Source: Neobacillus rhizophilus (GTDB lineage: Bacteria; Bacillota; Bacilli; Bacillales; Cytobacillaceae). Taken from it: a stretch of DNA of 47,500 nucleotides. The position numbers and the translations under genes are program-made. Below the pieces are notes generated by a model that did no database searches, had not been told where the DNA came from, and saw only the letters and a program-made list of their open reading frames with translations. Below are positions 1-7,052 of the stretch, one piece after another (the first letter of the stretch is position 1; the number at the start of each line of letters is the position of its first letter). The stretch spans positions 1 to 47,500 of the forward strand of contig NZ_JAGYPF010000011.1 in the NCBI RefSeq assembly GCF_018343535.1. Reading direction: 5' to 3'.

Positions 1-31
1 GTCCTGAGCCAGGATCAAACTCTCCAATAAA
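1..31 (-). rRNA. 16S ribosomal RNA, 5' end only
   Basis: The reverse complement of the first 31 bases contains GAGTTTGATCCTGGCTCAG, the universal 5' end of bacterial 16S rRNA. The gene runs leftward out of the window, so only its first bases are present. The mature 5' end near base 31 is placed by analogy with Bacillus 16S and is approximate. Confidence 0.95.
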
Positions 32-168
32 GTTGAGTTGATTAGCTCAAAAATGTTACGTTGGCTTCGTTTCAAACGAAACGAATATTATTGTTTGTTG
101 ACGTTTTTGTTTGTTTAGTTTTCAAAGAACTATTTTTTTAAAATCACTTCATCAGAAGCAACTCTATT

Positions 169-197
169 AATATATCACATCGTTTTCTCAAAGTCAA
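169..197 (-). promoter_or_regulatory. rrn promoter P2 (proximal)
   Basis: Read on the minus strand, TTGACT is followed after exactly 17 bases by TATATT. This is a near-consensus sigma-A promoter about 140 bases upstream of the 16S start. Tandem P1/P2 promoters are the usual arrangement for Bacillus rRNA operons. Confidence 0.85.
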
Positions 198-259
198 CAA
201 CTTTTTTGAAGTATTCACTATCAAATTGTTGTTAATTCGCCAGTAACGACTGCTTTAAT

Positions 260-288
260 ATACTATCACCCTGGATTAGATTCGTCAA
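260..288 (-). promoter_or_regulatory. rrn promoter P1 (distal)
   Basis: On the minus strand TTGACG and TAGTAT are separated by 17 bases, about 90 bases upstream of P2. Together they form the tandem rrn promoter pair. The spacing and hexamers are visible directly; the growth-rate control typical of such promoters is inferred. Confidence 0.8.
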
Positions 289-306
289 CACATTATAAAG
301 ATTTTT

Positions 307-342
307 TTCAAAAAAAATAACCGGCCCTTATAAAGAGCCGGC
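307..342 (-). terminator. Rho-independent terminator of ptsG
   Basis: On the minus strand a GC-rich stem CCGGCTCTT / AAGGGCCGG with a four-base loop is followed by a T-rich run. It lies just after the ptsG stop codon and separates ptsG from the rrn promoters. Confidence 0.9.
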
Positions 343-353
343 AACTTAATACA

Positions 354-2423
354 TTACTTTGTTATTTTAATAATGCCTTCTTGCTTAATGTCTACAAGCC
401 CTTGCTTTTCAATAACTACCTTTTCACCCTCAGTTAAGTTGGTAAAGACAATCGGTGTAATCGTTGATTTGGCATGCTCTTTAATATAGGAAATATCAAA
501 CTTTAACAGCGGCTGGCCTTTTGTAACACGGTCATTTTCAGACACCAATGTTTCAAAGCCTTCACCCTTCAGGTTAACTGTGTCGATACCTACGTGAACA
601 AGAATTTCACGGCCGTTATCAGAAAGAATGCCTAAGGCGTGCTTTGTTGGGAACAGGTTAACAATTTTACCGTCAACAGGAGATACAACCATGCCTTCCT
701 CAGGAACAATCGCAAAGCCATCACCCATCATTTTACCTGCAAATACTTGATCAGGCACTTCAGTGATTGGTTTGATTTCTCCTTTAATAGGAGAAACAAA
801 TACATCTTCCCCTTTATGCTCTGATTGAAGCGCCTCTGGATTTATTTCTTCAATTTGCTGTTCTACACCTTTTTCTGGTGCAACTACAGCAGTGGTGCGT
901 GGACGCTTTCCTTCCATTATATCTTTCATTTGTCCCTTTATGGTTTCAGATCGCGGTCCAAAAATGGCCTGGATATTGTTCCCTACCTCAAGAACACCAG
1001 CTGCCCCAAGCTTTTTCAATTCATTTTTATCCACTTGTTTAATATCGTTAACAGATACACGGAGACGGGTAATACACGCGTCTAAATGGGCAATGTTTTG
1101 CTTGCCGCCCATCGCATCAAGGATATTCCCAGCTAAATCACCAGAGCCCGCCTTGCCGGTTGGCGCCTGATTTTCTTCTTCCTCCAATTCCCGGCCAGGT
1201 GTTTTTAAATTAAATTTGCGAATAGCGAAGCGGAATCCAAAGTAATAAATCACAGCAAACACAAGACCGACAGGAATCACAAGCCAAGCATGTGTTTGCG
1301 GGTTAATTAAACCAAACAGAATGTAGTCAATTAAACCACCAGAGAAGGTCATCCCGATTTTTACATCTAATAGGTGCATCACCATGAAAGAAAGACCTGC
1401 AAAAATCGCATGAATTCCAAATAAAACCGGTGCTACGAAAAGAAATGAGAATTCAATAGGTTCAGTAATACCTGTTAAAAATGATGTTAAGGCTGCAGAT
1501 GCCATTAATCCACCAACCATCACTTTCTTTTCAGGCCTCGCTTCATGATAAATAGCTAATGCAGCAGCTGGAAGACCGAACATCATGAATGGGAATTTAC
1601 CAGTCATAAATGTACCAGCTGTCAGGTTTTTCACATGGTCAGAAATCTGAGCCATAAAGATCCGTTGGTCACCATGAACCACCTGGCCTGCTTTTGTTGT
1701 ATAACTGCCAAATTCATACCAGAATGGCGAATAGAAAATGTGATGCAAACCAAAAGGAATTAACGAACGTTCAATGACCCCGAAAATAAATGCAGCTAAT
1801 GTTCTATTGGCATCAACCATGTTTGTTGAGAATGAATTCAAGCCATGCTGGATTGGCGGCCAGATGACTAACATGATCAAACCTAAAACGATTGCTGTTC
1901 CTGCCGTAATAATCGGCACAAACCGTTTTCCGGCAAAGAACCCTAAATAGGAAGGTAATTCAATTTCATAGAACTTATTATATAAAGCTGAGGCGATAAT
2001 ACCGACGATAATACCGCCAAATACACCTGTTTGAAGAGTTGGGATTCCCAGGACACTAACATAGCTTGTACCATTAATATCCTTCGTATCAATCCCTAAA
2101 ACAGTGCCCATTGTGACGTTCATAATTAAATAACCAATAATAGCAGCAAGTCCAGCTGTTCCTTCCCCACCAGCTAATCCTACAGCAACCCCGACCGCAA
2201 ATAAGAGCGGTAAGTTACCAAAGACAATATCCCCGGCGTTTTTCATTACATTCGCAACCATTCTGACACCTTCGTTATCTAAGAAAGGTGCCAAATCTAA
2301 TAATGCCGGGTTAACTAAAGCCGCACCTAACGCCAGCAAGATCCCTGCAGCCGGCAGTAATGCAACCGGTAACATTAATGCTTTACCGACTTTTTGTAAG
2401 ACGCCAAAAGCTCTCTTAAACAT
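354..2423 (-). CDS. ptsG: Glucose-specific PTS transporter EIICBA
   Basis: Imports glucose across the membrane and phosphorylates it to glucose 6-phosphate using phosphate passed from HPr. The 689 residues hold all three PTS domains in the order EIIC, EIIB, EIIA. The EIIC membrane domain spans about residues 1-405 and contains the motif GITEPIEFSFLF near 318-329. The EIIB domain (about 425-505) carries the phosphorylated Cys450 in the context ACITRLRVSV. The EIIA domain (about 540-689) has the histidine pair His595 and His610 (LVHVGIDTV). Length and domain order match B. subtilis PtsG. The ATG has a strong Shine-Dalgarno (AGGAGG) seven bases upstream. The leader carries a terminator/antiterminator and the adjacent upstream gene is glcT, so control by GlcT is expected. 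An EIICBA for N-acetylglucosamine is the main alternative, but the glcT linkage favours glucose. Confidence 0.95.
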   Translation of the reverse strand: MFKRAFGVLQKVGKALMLPVALLPAAGILLALGAALVNPALLDLAPFLDNEGVRMVANVMKNAGDIVFGNLPLLFAVGVAVGLAGGEGTAGLAAIIGYLIMNVTMGTVLGIDTKDINGTSYVSVLGIPTLQTGVFGGIIVGIIASALYNKFYEIELPSYLGFFAGKRFVPIITAGTAIVLGLIMLVIWPPIQHGLNSFSTNMVDANRTLAAFIFGVIERSLIPFGLHHIFYSPFWYEFGSYTTKAGQVVHGDQRIFMAQISDHVKNLTAGTFMTGKFPFMMFGLPAAALAIYHEARPEKKVMVGGLMASAALTSFLTGITEPIEFSFLFVAPVLFGIHAIFAGLSFMVMHLLDVKIGMTFSGGLIDYILFGLINPQTHAWLVIPVGLVFAVIYYFGFRFAIRKFNLKTPGRELEEEENQAPTGKAGSGDLAGNILDAMGGKQNIAHLDACITRLRVSVNDIKQVDKNELKKLGAAGVLEVGNNIQAIFGPRSETIKGQMKDIMEGKRPRTTAVVAPEKGVEQQIEEINPEALQSEHKGEDVFVSPIKGEIKPITEVPDQVFAGKMMGDGFAIVPEEGMVVSPVDGKIVNLFPTKHALGILSDNGREILVHVGIDTVNLKGEGFETLVSENDRVTKGQPLLKFDISYIKEHAKSTITPIVFTNLTEGEKVVIEKQGLVDIKQEGIIKITK

Positions 2424-2483
2424 ATTTAAACCTCCTGAAATTGTATTCTAGCTCATTAAATGAATGCTTTTTATAAAAAGACG

Positions 2484-2574
2484 CAAAAAAGGCATGAGCA
2501 AAAGACCAATTGAATGAAGATATGGGTATAGAGTTCCCATACATCCTCATTTCAATCAATTTTTTACTCATGCC
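2484..2574 (-). promoter_or_regulatory. ptsG leader: RAT antiterminator overlapping terminator
   Basis: On the minus strand, GGCATGAG (2567-2574) pairs with CTCATGCC (2491-2498), which is followed directly by a T run, giving a terminator in the ptsG leader. Inside it, a shorter dyad around ATTGATTGAAATGAGG and TCTTCATTCAAT could form the alternative RNA antiterminator bound by GlcT-type CAT domains. The gene order glcT, leader, ptsG is as in B. subtilis. The binding itself is inferred. Confidence 0.8.
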
Positions 2575-2604
2575 TGATCGAATCAGTAACACGTAAATTG
2601 ATGA

Positions 2605-3447
2605 CTATTTAAATTTGTTTTGCAGCCGCTGTAAATGCATCGTCAGATAGACAGCTTCTGCATCGAACACTTTCATTTTTAAAGCTTGCTGCATTACCTT
2701 AATGAGCTTCCATGCAAGATTATAGCACACCGGATATTCATTCTTCAATAGGGAAGCGATTTTTTCTGGCTCTTCCACTTTTTCCCCATTTCTGACACGT
2801 TCTATCGTAAAACGAAGATGGCGGACCAGCCTCATATAATCAATGCTTTCCTTATCAATTTCAACCAGTAACTGCTCTTCCACCATATCCACCAATCTGC
2901 TGATCAACTGGGAATGCTGATTAACCTCAGAAAGATTCTTATTAGTTATGGCACTGTGGATGTGGAGAGCAATAAAACCAATTTCCCCCACTGGGAGTTC
3001 AATACCGGTTCTATCTTTAATCAATTCCACGACTTCCTTTGCCACCTCATATTCATGACGATAGAGCGCTTTCGTTTCGACCAAAAATGGATTGCTCATT
3101 TCCATCCCTTGTGAGACACGAGTTAGCGCAAACATTAAGTGGTCGGTTAAAGCAACATGAATATGTTCATTTAACTCTGAACGAGTACGCTGCTTTATTA
3201 GGCCAATGGCGGAAATGATTACTTCATGAACATTTTGGTCAATAAAAGGAAGAAGTTTAATATAGTTTTCCTGCTCTTTTCCATTTTTAAGAACAAATAG
3301 CTTTTCAACTTTTTCCGTATCAATAAAATCGCCCTGTTTACGGTTAAAGCCAATGCCTTTGCCGATAATGACAACTTCCTTGTAGGCAGGGTGTTCAGCA
3401 ATCAATACATTATTATTTAAAGCCTTATTTATTTGAAGTTTTGCCAT
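2605..3447 (-). CDS. glcT: PtsGHI operon antiterminator, BglG/PRD family
   Basis: An RNA-binding antiterminator that lets transcription read into ptsG when glucose is being transported. The 280 residues show an N-terminal CAT RNA-binding domain (about 1-60; NNNVLIA and GKGIGFNRKQGD are typical) followed by two PRD domains (about 65-170 and 175-280). Candidate phosphorylatable histidines include His103 (ALTDHLMFAL), the histidines in IALHIHSAI, and those in PRD2 (RHLRFTIERV, YLTMHLQRL). In the family, EII-dependent phosphorylation of PRD1 inactivates the protein. Length is normal. Its own sigma-A promoter is visible upstream, and the ptsG leader with a fitting antiterminator follows immediately. 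Confidence 0.93.
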   Translation of the reverse strand: MAKLQINKALNNNVLIAEHPAYKEVVIIGKGIGFNRKQGDFIDTEKVEKLFVLKNGKEQENYIKLLPFIDQNVHEVIISAIGLIKQRTRSELNEHIHVALTDHLMFALTRVSQGMEMSNPFLVETKALYRHEYEVAKEVVELIKDRTGIELPVGEIGFIALHIHSAITNKNLSEVNQHSQLISRLVDMVEEQLLVEIDKESIDYMRLVRHLRFTIERVRNGEKVEEPEKIASLLKNEYPVCYNLAWKLIKVMQQALKMKVFDAEAVYLTMHLQRLQNKFK

Positions 3448-3488
3448 ACCCTTTGATCCTCATTTCAAATAAAACAATTAGTATTATC

Positions 3489-3517
3489 ATACTAAAAGAG
3501 CCCCATCAGGAAGTCAA
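3489..3517 (-). promoter_or_regulatory. glcT sigma-A promoter
   Basis: On the minus strand TTGACT and TAGTAT are separated by 17 bases, ending about 40 bases before the glcT start codon. Both hexamers are close to consensus. Confidence 0.7.
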
Positions 3518-3568
3518 CGACAATTTCATGACATCAATATCTTTGACCAGTATGGTGCCTGAAGATAG

Positions 3569-3603
3569 AAAAAAAGGAGCTGTATAATCGCAGCTCCTTT
3601 TTC
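3569..3603 (-). terminator. Terminator of pbuG
   Basis: On the minus strand AAAGGAGCTG and CAGCTCCTTT form a stem with a short AT-rich loop, followed by a T run. It starts four bases after the pbuG stop codon. Confidence 0.9.
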
Positions 3604-3607
3604 AAGA

Positions 3608-4936
3608 CTATTTTAAGAAAATAAAATATAGAACAAAGATAACAAAGAACAAGTACATAATCGGATGAATTTCTTTCGATCTGCCTTTTACCAGCATTGT
3701 AATCGGATAGAAGATGAAACCGATCGCGATTCCAGTTGCGATACTGTAGGAAAGCGGCATTGCAATAATGGTTAAAAACGCCGGAACGGCAATTTCAAAC
3801 TTAGTCCAGTCAATTTTTCCTAAAGACGAAACCATCAGTACCCCAACAATAATTAATGCAGGAGCAGTAACCGGTGCTGTAATGACTGATAATACCGGGA
3901 AGAAGAACAATGATAAAAGAAATAATGCAGCAGTTACCAGTGACGCAAATCCTGTTCTGGCACCAGCAGCAACCCCCGCTGTTGATTCGATATACGAGGT
4001 GGTAGTCGATGTTCCAAGAACAGCACCAACGGTTGAAGCAACAGAGTCAGAAACCAAGGCTCTTCCTGCATTAGGAAGTTTTCCGTCCTTCATTAATCCT
4101 GCCTGACCGGCAACCGCAACAAGTGTCCCCGCGTTATCAAAGAAATCCACAAACAAGAAGGTAAGGATAATACCCAGCATAGCTGTTGTATAAAACGAAC
4201 TGTCTCCAAAGGAAGAAAACGCAGCACCAAAGGTAGGTGAGATACTTGGTACATGACCAATAACTTTGTCAGGAATTTTAATTTCGCCAAAAATCATTCC
4301 TACGATTACCGTGATGATCATTCCGTAGAATACAGCACCACTAATTCCTCTTGTCATCATGATAACTGTTACTAAGATACCAAAAATCGCCAGTAATGTC
4401 CCTGGGGCTGACAAATCTCCTAAACCAACAAGTGTTGCATCGTTGTTCACGATAATTCCAGCACTTTGTAATCCGACAAAGGTAATAAATAAGCCGATAC
4501 CAGCACCAACAGCATGTTTCAATTCAATTGGAATGGCATTAATAATTTTCTCCCGAAGACCTGTCAGAGTCAGTAAAAAGAAGAATACGCCCGAAATGAA
4601 TACAGCACCCAAAGCATGCTGCCAAGGAATTCCGCTTCCCAGCACCACTGTATAAGCGAAGAAAGCATTTAATCCCATCCCCGGTGCTAACGCAAGCGGA
4701 TATTTACCGAGTAGACCCATAATAATAGAACCTAATGCCGATGCTAATGCTGTAGCTACAAACACTGCTCCATAATCCATTCTCATTGCATCAGGAAGAT
4801 CTTTAACTGATGCAAGTGACAACGTTAATGGGTTTACAACCAAAATATAAGCCATTGCTAAAAACGTAGTCAGTCCGCCCATAAATTCGCGGCGGTAATT
4901 TGTGCCTACTTTTTCGAACTCAAAATACTTATGCAT
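3608..4936 (-). CDS. pbuG: Guanine/hypoxanthine permease, NCS2 (AzgA-type)
   Basis: Proton-coupled uptake of guanine and hypoxanthine. The protein is highly hydrophobic, with about 12 predicted membrane segments, and carries AzgA/PbuG-type motifs such as GLTTFLAMAYI near the N-terminus, LALAPGMGLNAFFAY, and TSTTTSYIESTAGVAAGARTG. I start it at the ATG giving MHKYFEFEKV (442 residues, the family length), because AGGGGGAG sits directly upstream. The longer open frame reaching 5194 runs back through the riboswitch terminator and is not coding. A guanine riboswitch in the leader supports a guanine/hypoxanthine substrate. Its own promoter and terminator make it monocistronic. Confidence 0.93.
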   Translation of the reverse strand: MHKYFEFEKVGTNYRREFMGGLTTFLAMAYILVVNPLTLSLASVKDLPDAMRMDYGAVFVATALASALGSIIMGLLGKYPLALAPGMGLNAFFAYTVVLGSGIPWQHALGAVFISGVFFFLLTLTGLREKIINAIPIELKHAVGAGIGLFITFVGLQSAGIIVNNDATLVGLGDLSAPGTLLAIFGILVTVIMMTRGISGAVFYGMIITVIVGMIFGEIKIPDKVIGHVPSISPTFGAAFSSFGDSSFYTTAMLGIILTFLFVDFFDNAGTLVAVAGQAGLMKDGKLPNAGRALVSDSVASTVGAVLGTSTTTSYIESTAGVAAGARTGFASLVTAALFLLSLFFFPVLSVITAPVTAPALIIVGVLMVSSLGKIDWTKFEIAVPAFLTIIAMPLSYSIATGIAIGFIFYPITMLVKGRSKEIHPIMYLFFVIFVLYFIFLK

Positions 4937-4970
4937 TCTTTTCTCCCCCTGTTTTTCCTTTATTTTATGC

Positions 4971-5130
4971 AAAAAAACGTTCCGGCATTCTACCGGAACG
5001 TTGACTCTTGGCAGGTGAAAACAGAGAAAAGAATAAAAATGCCTCTCTATTAAACACTGCCTCGTAGTCAAGCCATTTACGGTGGCTCGGTAGAAACTTT
5101 TGGGCCATATCCCCAATATTATACGACGCA
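4971..5130 (-). promoter_or_regulatory. Guanine (purine) riboswitch of pbuG with terminator
   Basis: The aptamer (5058-5130, minus strand) has the conserved purine riboswitch elements: TATAAT, GGATATGG, AGTTTCTACC, ACCGTAAATG and GACTACG. The specificity base in the J3/1 segment GACTAC is C, which in this class selects guanine/hypoxanthine over adenine. Downstream, AACGTTCCGG / CCGGAACGTT followed by a T run (4971-5003) forms the terminator. GGCAG of the 3' P1 strand can pair with CTGCC just before the terminator, a plausible antiterminator. Ligand binding should therefore switch transcription off. Confidence 0.93.
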
Positions 5131-5159
5131 ATTCGACAATATCTTCATTTGACATTTTT

Positions 5160-5188
5160 ATTTTAACAGCGTTTTTTATGTTTGTAAA
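5160..5188 (-). promoter_or_regulatory. pbuG sigma-A promoter
   Basis: On the minus strand TTTACA and TAAAAT are separated by 17 bases, about 30 bases upstream of the riboswitch aptamer. It fits a transcript that starts just before the aptamer. Confidence 0.7.
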
Positions 5189-5193
5189 CAACA

Positions 5194-5237
5194 AAAACGA
5201 ACGATACTAAAAAATATTTTGAGTATCGTTCGTTTTT
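5194..5237 (-). terminator. Terminator of guaA
   Basis: On the minus strand AACGAACGATACT pairs with AGTATCGTTCGTT across an AT loop and is followed by a T run. It lies ten bases after the guaA stop. Confidence 0.9.
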
Positions 5238-5247
5238 TACCTTACTT

Positions 5248-6786
5248 TTATTCCCATTCAATTGTTGCAGGCGGTTTGCTGGTAATGTCATAGACAACGC
5301 GGTTGATGTGCGGAACCTCGTTTACGATTCTTGTCGAAATGACTTCAAGGACATCCCACGGAATCCGTGCCCAGTCGGAGGTCATCCCGTCAATCGAAGT
5401 GACCGCGCGAATCCCGATTGTATAATCATACGTACGGGTATCTCCCATGACACCAACGCTGCGGATATCCGGAAGCACGGTAAAATACTGCCAAATATCG
5501 CGGTCAAGCCCGGCTTTTTTAATTTCCTCACGGAGAATCCAATCCGATTCGCGGACAATTTCCAATTTATCCTCCGATATTTCACCAAGGACACGAATGC
5601 CAAGGCCCGGTCCCGGGAACGGCTGTCTCCAGACAATCTCATCCGGAATTCCAAGCTCGGTACCTAACGCACGTACCTCATCTTTAAATAAAGTGTTTAA
5701 TGGTTCGATTAATTTAAATTGCATGTCCTCAGGAAGCCCGCCGACATTATGGTGGGATTTAATTGTTTGTGCTGTGGCTGTACCACTTTCGATTATATCG
5801 GTATAAAGGGTTCCCTGTGCTAAAAATTCAATGCCTTCAAGTTTGGCTGATTCATCATCGAACACATAAATAAATTCATTGCCGATAATTTTCCGTTTTT
5901 TCTCAGGGTCAGAAACACCTGCTAACTTTGATAAGAAACGGTCTTTAGCATCAACCTTGATAACATTCATATGGAAACCTTCAGTGAAAGTCTTCATAAC
6001 GCTGTCTGCTTCGTTTTTCCTTAATAAGCCGTGGTCGACAAAAATACAGGTTAACTGGTCGCCAATAGCTTTATGAATTAATACGGCTACAACCGAAGAG
6101 TCTACCCCGCCGCTAAGCGCGCAAAGAACTTTTTTATCTCCGACAGTTGCGCGGATTTTTTCCATTTCCATTTCAATGAAGTTCTCCATTGACCAATCGC
6201 CGCTGCAGTCGCAAACGTTGAATACGAAATTCTTCAAAAGGTCATTTCCGTAAACTGAATGGCGCACTTCCGGATGAAACTGAACTGCATAAAGTCTTCT
6301 GTCAGCATCGCTCATCGATGTAATCGGACAGGACGGGCTTGTTGCATCAATAGTAAACCCTGCCGGTGCTTCTACAACAAGGTCACCATGGCTCATCCAG
6401 ACAACCTGCTCTTCCGGCAGACCGTCAAATAGAGCTGATTGGTTCTCTACCTTCATTGTAGCTTTTCCATATTCACGATGCTTCGCTTGTTCAACCTTGC
6501 CGTTAAAATGAACAGTCATTAACTGCATTCCGTAGCAAATGCCAAGAATCGGCAGACCCATTTCAAAAATTTCTTCGTCACAGCGGAAGGAATTTTCATC
6601 ATACACGCTATTCGGGCCACCGGAAAAAATGATTCCCTTCGGATTCATCTTGCGGATTTCATCTGCTGTAATTGTATGCGGATGAAGTTCGCTGTAGATA
6701 CCAAATTCGCGAATTCGGCGTGTGATTAATTGATTATACTGACTTCCAAAGTCTAACACGACAATCATATCTTGCTTTCCAGACAA
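5248..6786 (-). CDS. guaA: GMP synthase (glutamine-hydrolysing)
   Basis: Converts XMP to GMP with ATP and glutamine, the last step of guanine nucleotide synthesis. The N-terminal class I amidotransferase domain shows the nucleophile elbow GICYGMQ (Cys near residue 84) and FHPEV. The ATP pyrophosphatase domain has the P-loop LSGGVDSS. The C-terminal dimerisation domain ends in the conserved SKPPATIEWE. I place the start at the TTG at 6786, because AGGGGTG lies six bases upstream. The in-frame GTG at 6795 overlaps that Shine-Dalgarno, and the ATG at 6768 is another option with a weaker site. Length (about 512 residues) matches B. subtilis GuaA (513). Its leader has a guanine riboswitch, so the end product should repress it. 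Gene order yeaCD-yebA-guaA-pbuG is as in B. subtilis. Confidence 0.96.
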   Translation of the reverse strand: MSGKQDMIVVLDFGSQYNQLITRRIREFGIYSELHPHTITADEIRKMNPKGIIFSGGPNSVYDENSFRCDEEIFEMGLPILGICYGMQLMTVHFNGKVEQAKHREYGKATMKVENQSALFDGLPEEQVVWMSHGDLVVEAPAGFTIDATSPSCPITSMSDADRRLYAVQFHPEVRHSVYGNDLLKNFVFNVCDCSGDWSMENFIEMEMEKIRATVGDKKVLCALSGGVDSSVVAVLIHKAIGDQLTCIFVDHGLLRKNEADSVMKTFTEGFHMNVIKVDAKDRFLSKLAGVSDPEKKRKIIGNEFIYVFDDESAKLEGIEFLAQGTLYTDIIESGTATAQTIKSHHNVGGLPEDMQFKLIEPLNTLFKDEVRALGTELGIPDEIVWRQPFPGPGLGIRVLGEISEDKLEIVRESDWILREEIKKAGLDRDIWQYFTVLPDIRSVGVMGDTRTYDYTIGIRAVTSIDGMTSDWARIPWDVLEVISTRIVNEVPHINRVVYDITSKPPATIEWE

Positions 6787-6845
6787 AATGCCCACCCCTA
6801 TTTTTATAAAAGTTAGTTTAGTTTTCCCGTTTTCTCACAAATAAT

Positions 6846-6998
6846 AAAAAAACTAGAATTCCCGCCCATAAGAAAAAGGAAGGCAGAATTCTAGTTTTCT
6901 CGTAAAAGATTATACTTAACCAATTCTGCCTTCATAGTCAGGCCATTTACGGCAGCCCGGTAGAGACTCTCGAACCTATTATCGAGGATATATGAAGG
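6846..6998 (-). promoter_or_regulatory. Guanine riboswitch of guaA with terminator
   Basis: The aptamer (6929-6998, minus strand) has a perfect 8-bp P1 (CCTTCATA / TATGAAGG) and conserved purine-riboswitch segments, with GACTATG placing C at the guanine-specifying position. The terminator (6846-6898) pairs AAAACTAGAATTC with GAATTCTAGTTTT. The 12-base segment GAAGGCAGAATT at the aptamer's 3' side is exactly complementary to AATTCTGCCTTC in the 5' arm of the terminator, so the mutually exclusive antiterminator can be read directly. Guanine should stabilise P1 and cause termination. Confidence 0.95.
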
Positions 6999-7022
6999 TT
7001 ATCACCTATTAAATTACACCAT

Positions 7023-7052
7023 ATTGTATCAATAGGTTGATTTTTTGGTCAA
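7023..7052 (-). promoter_or_regulatory. guaA sigma-A promoter
   Basis: On the minus strand TTGACC and TACAAT are separated by 18 bases, about 25 bases before the aptamer. The -35 overlaps the last codons of the preceding transglutaminase gene, so guaA can be transcribed independently. Confidence 0.65.

Noticed and set aside
4937..5194. A longer N-terminus for the purine permease
   Set aside because: The extension crosses the riboswitch aptamer and terminator and lacks a start signal; the internal ATG has a strong Shine-Dalgarno and gives the normal family length.
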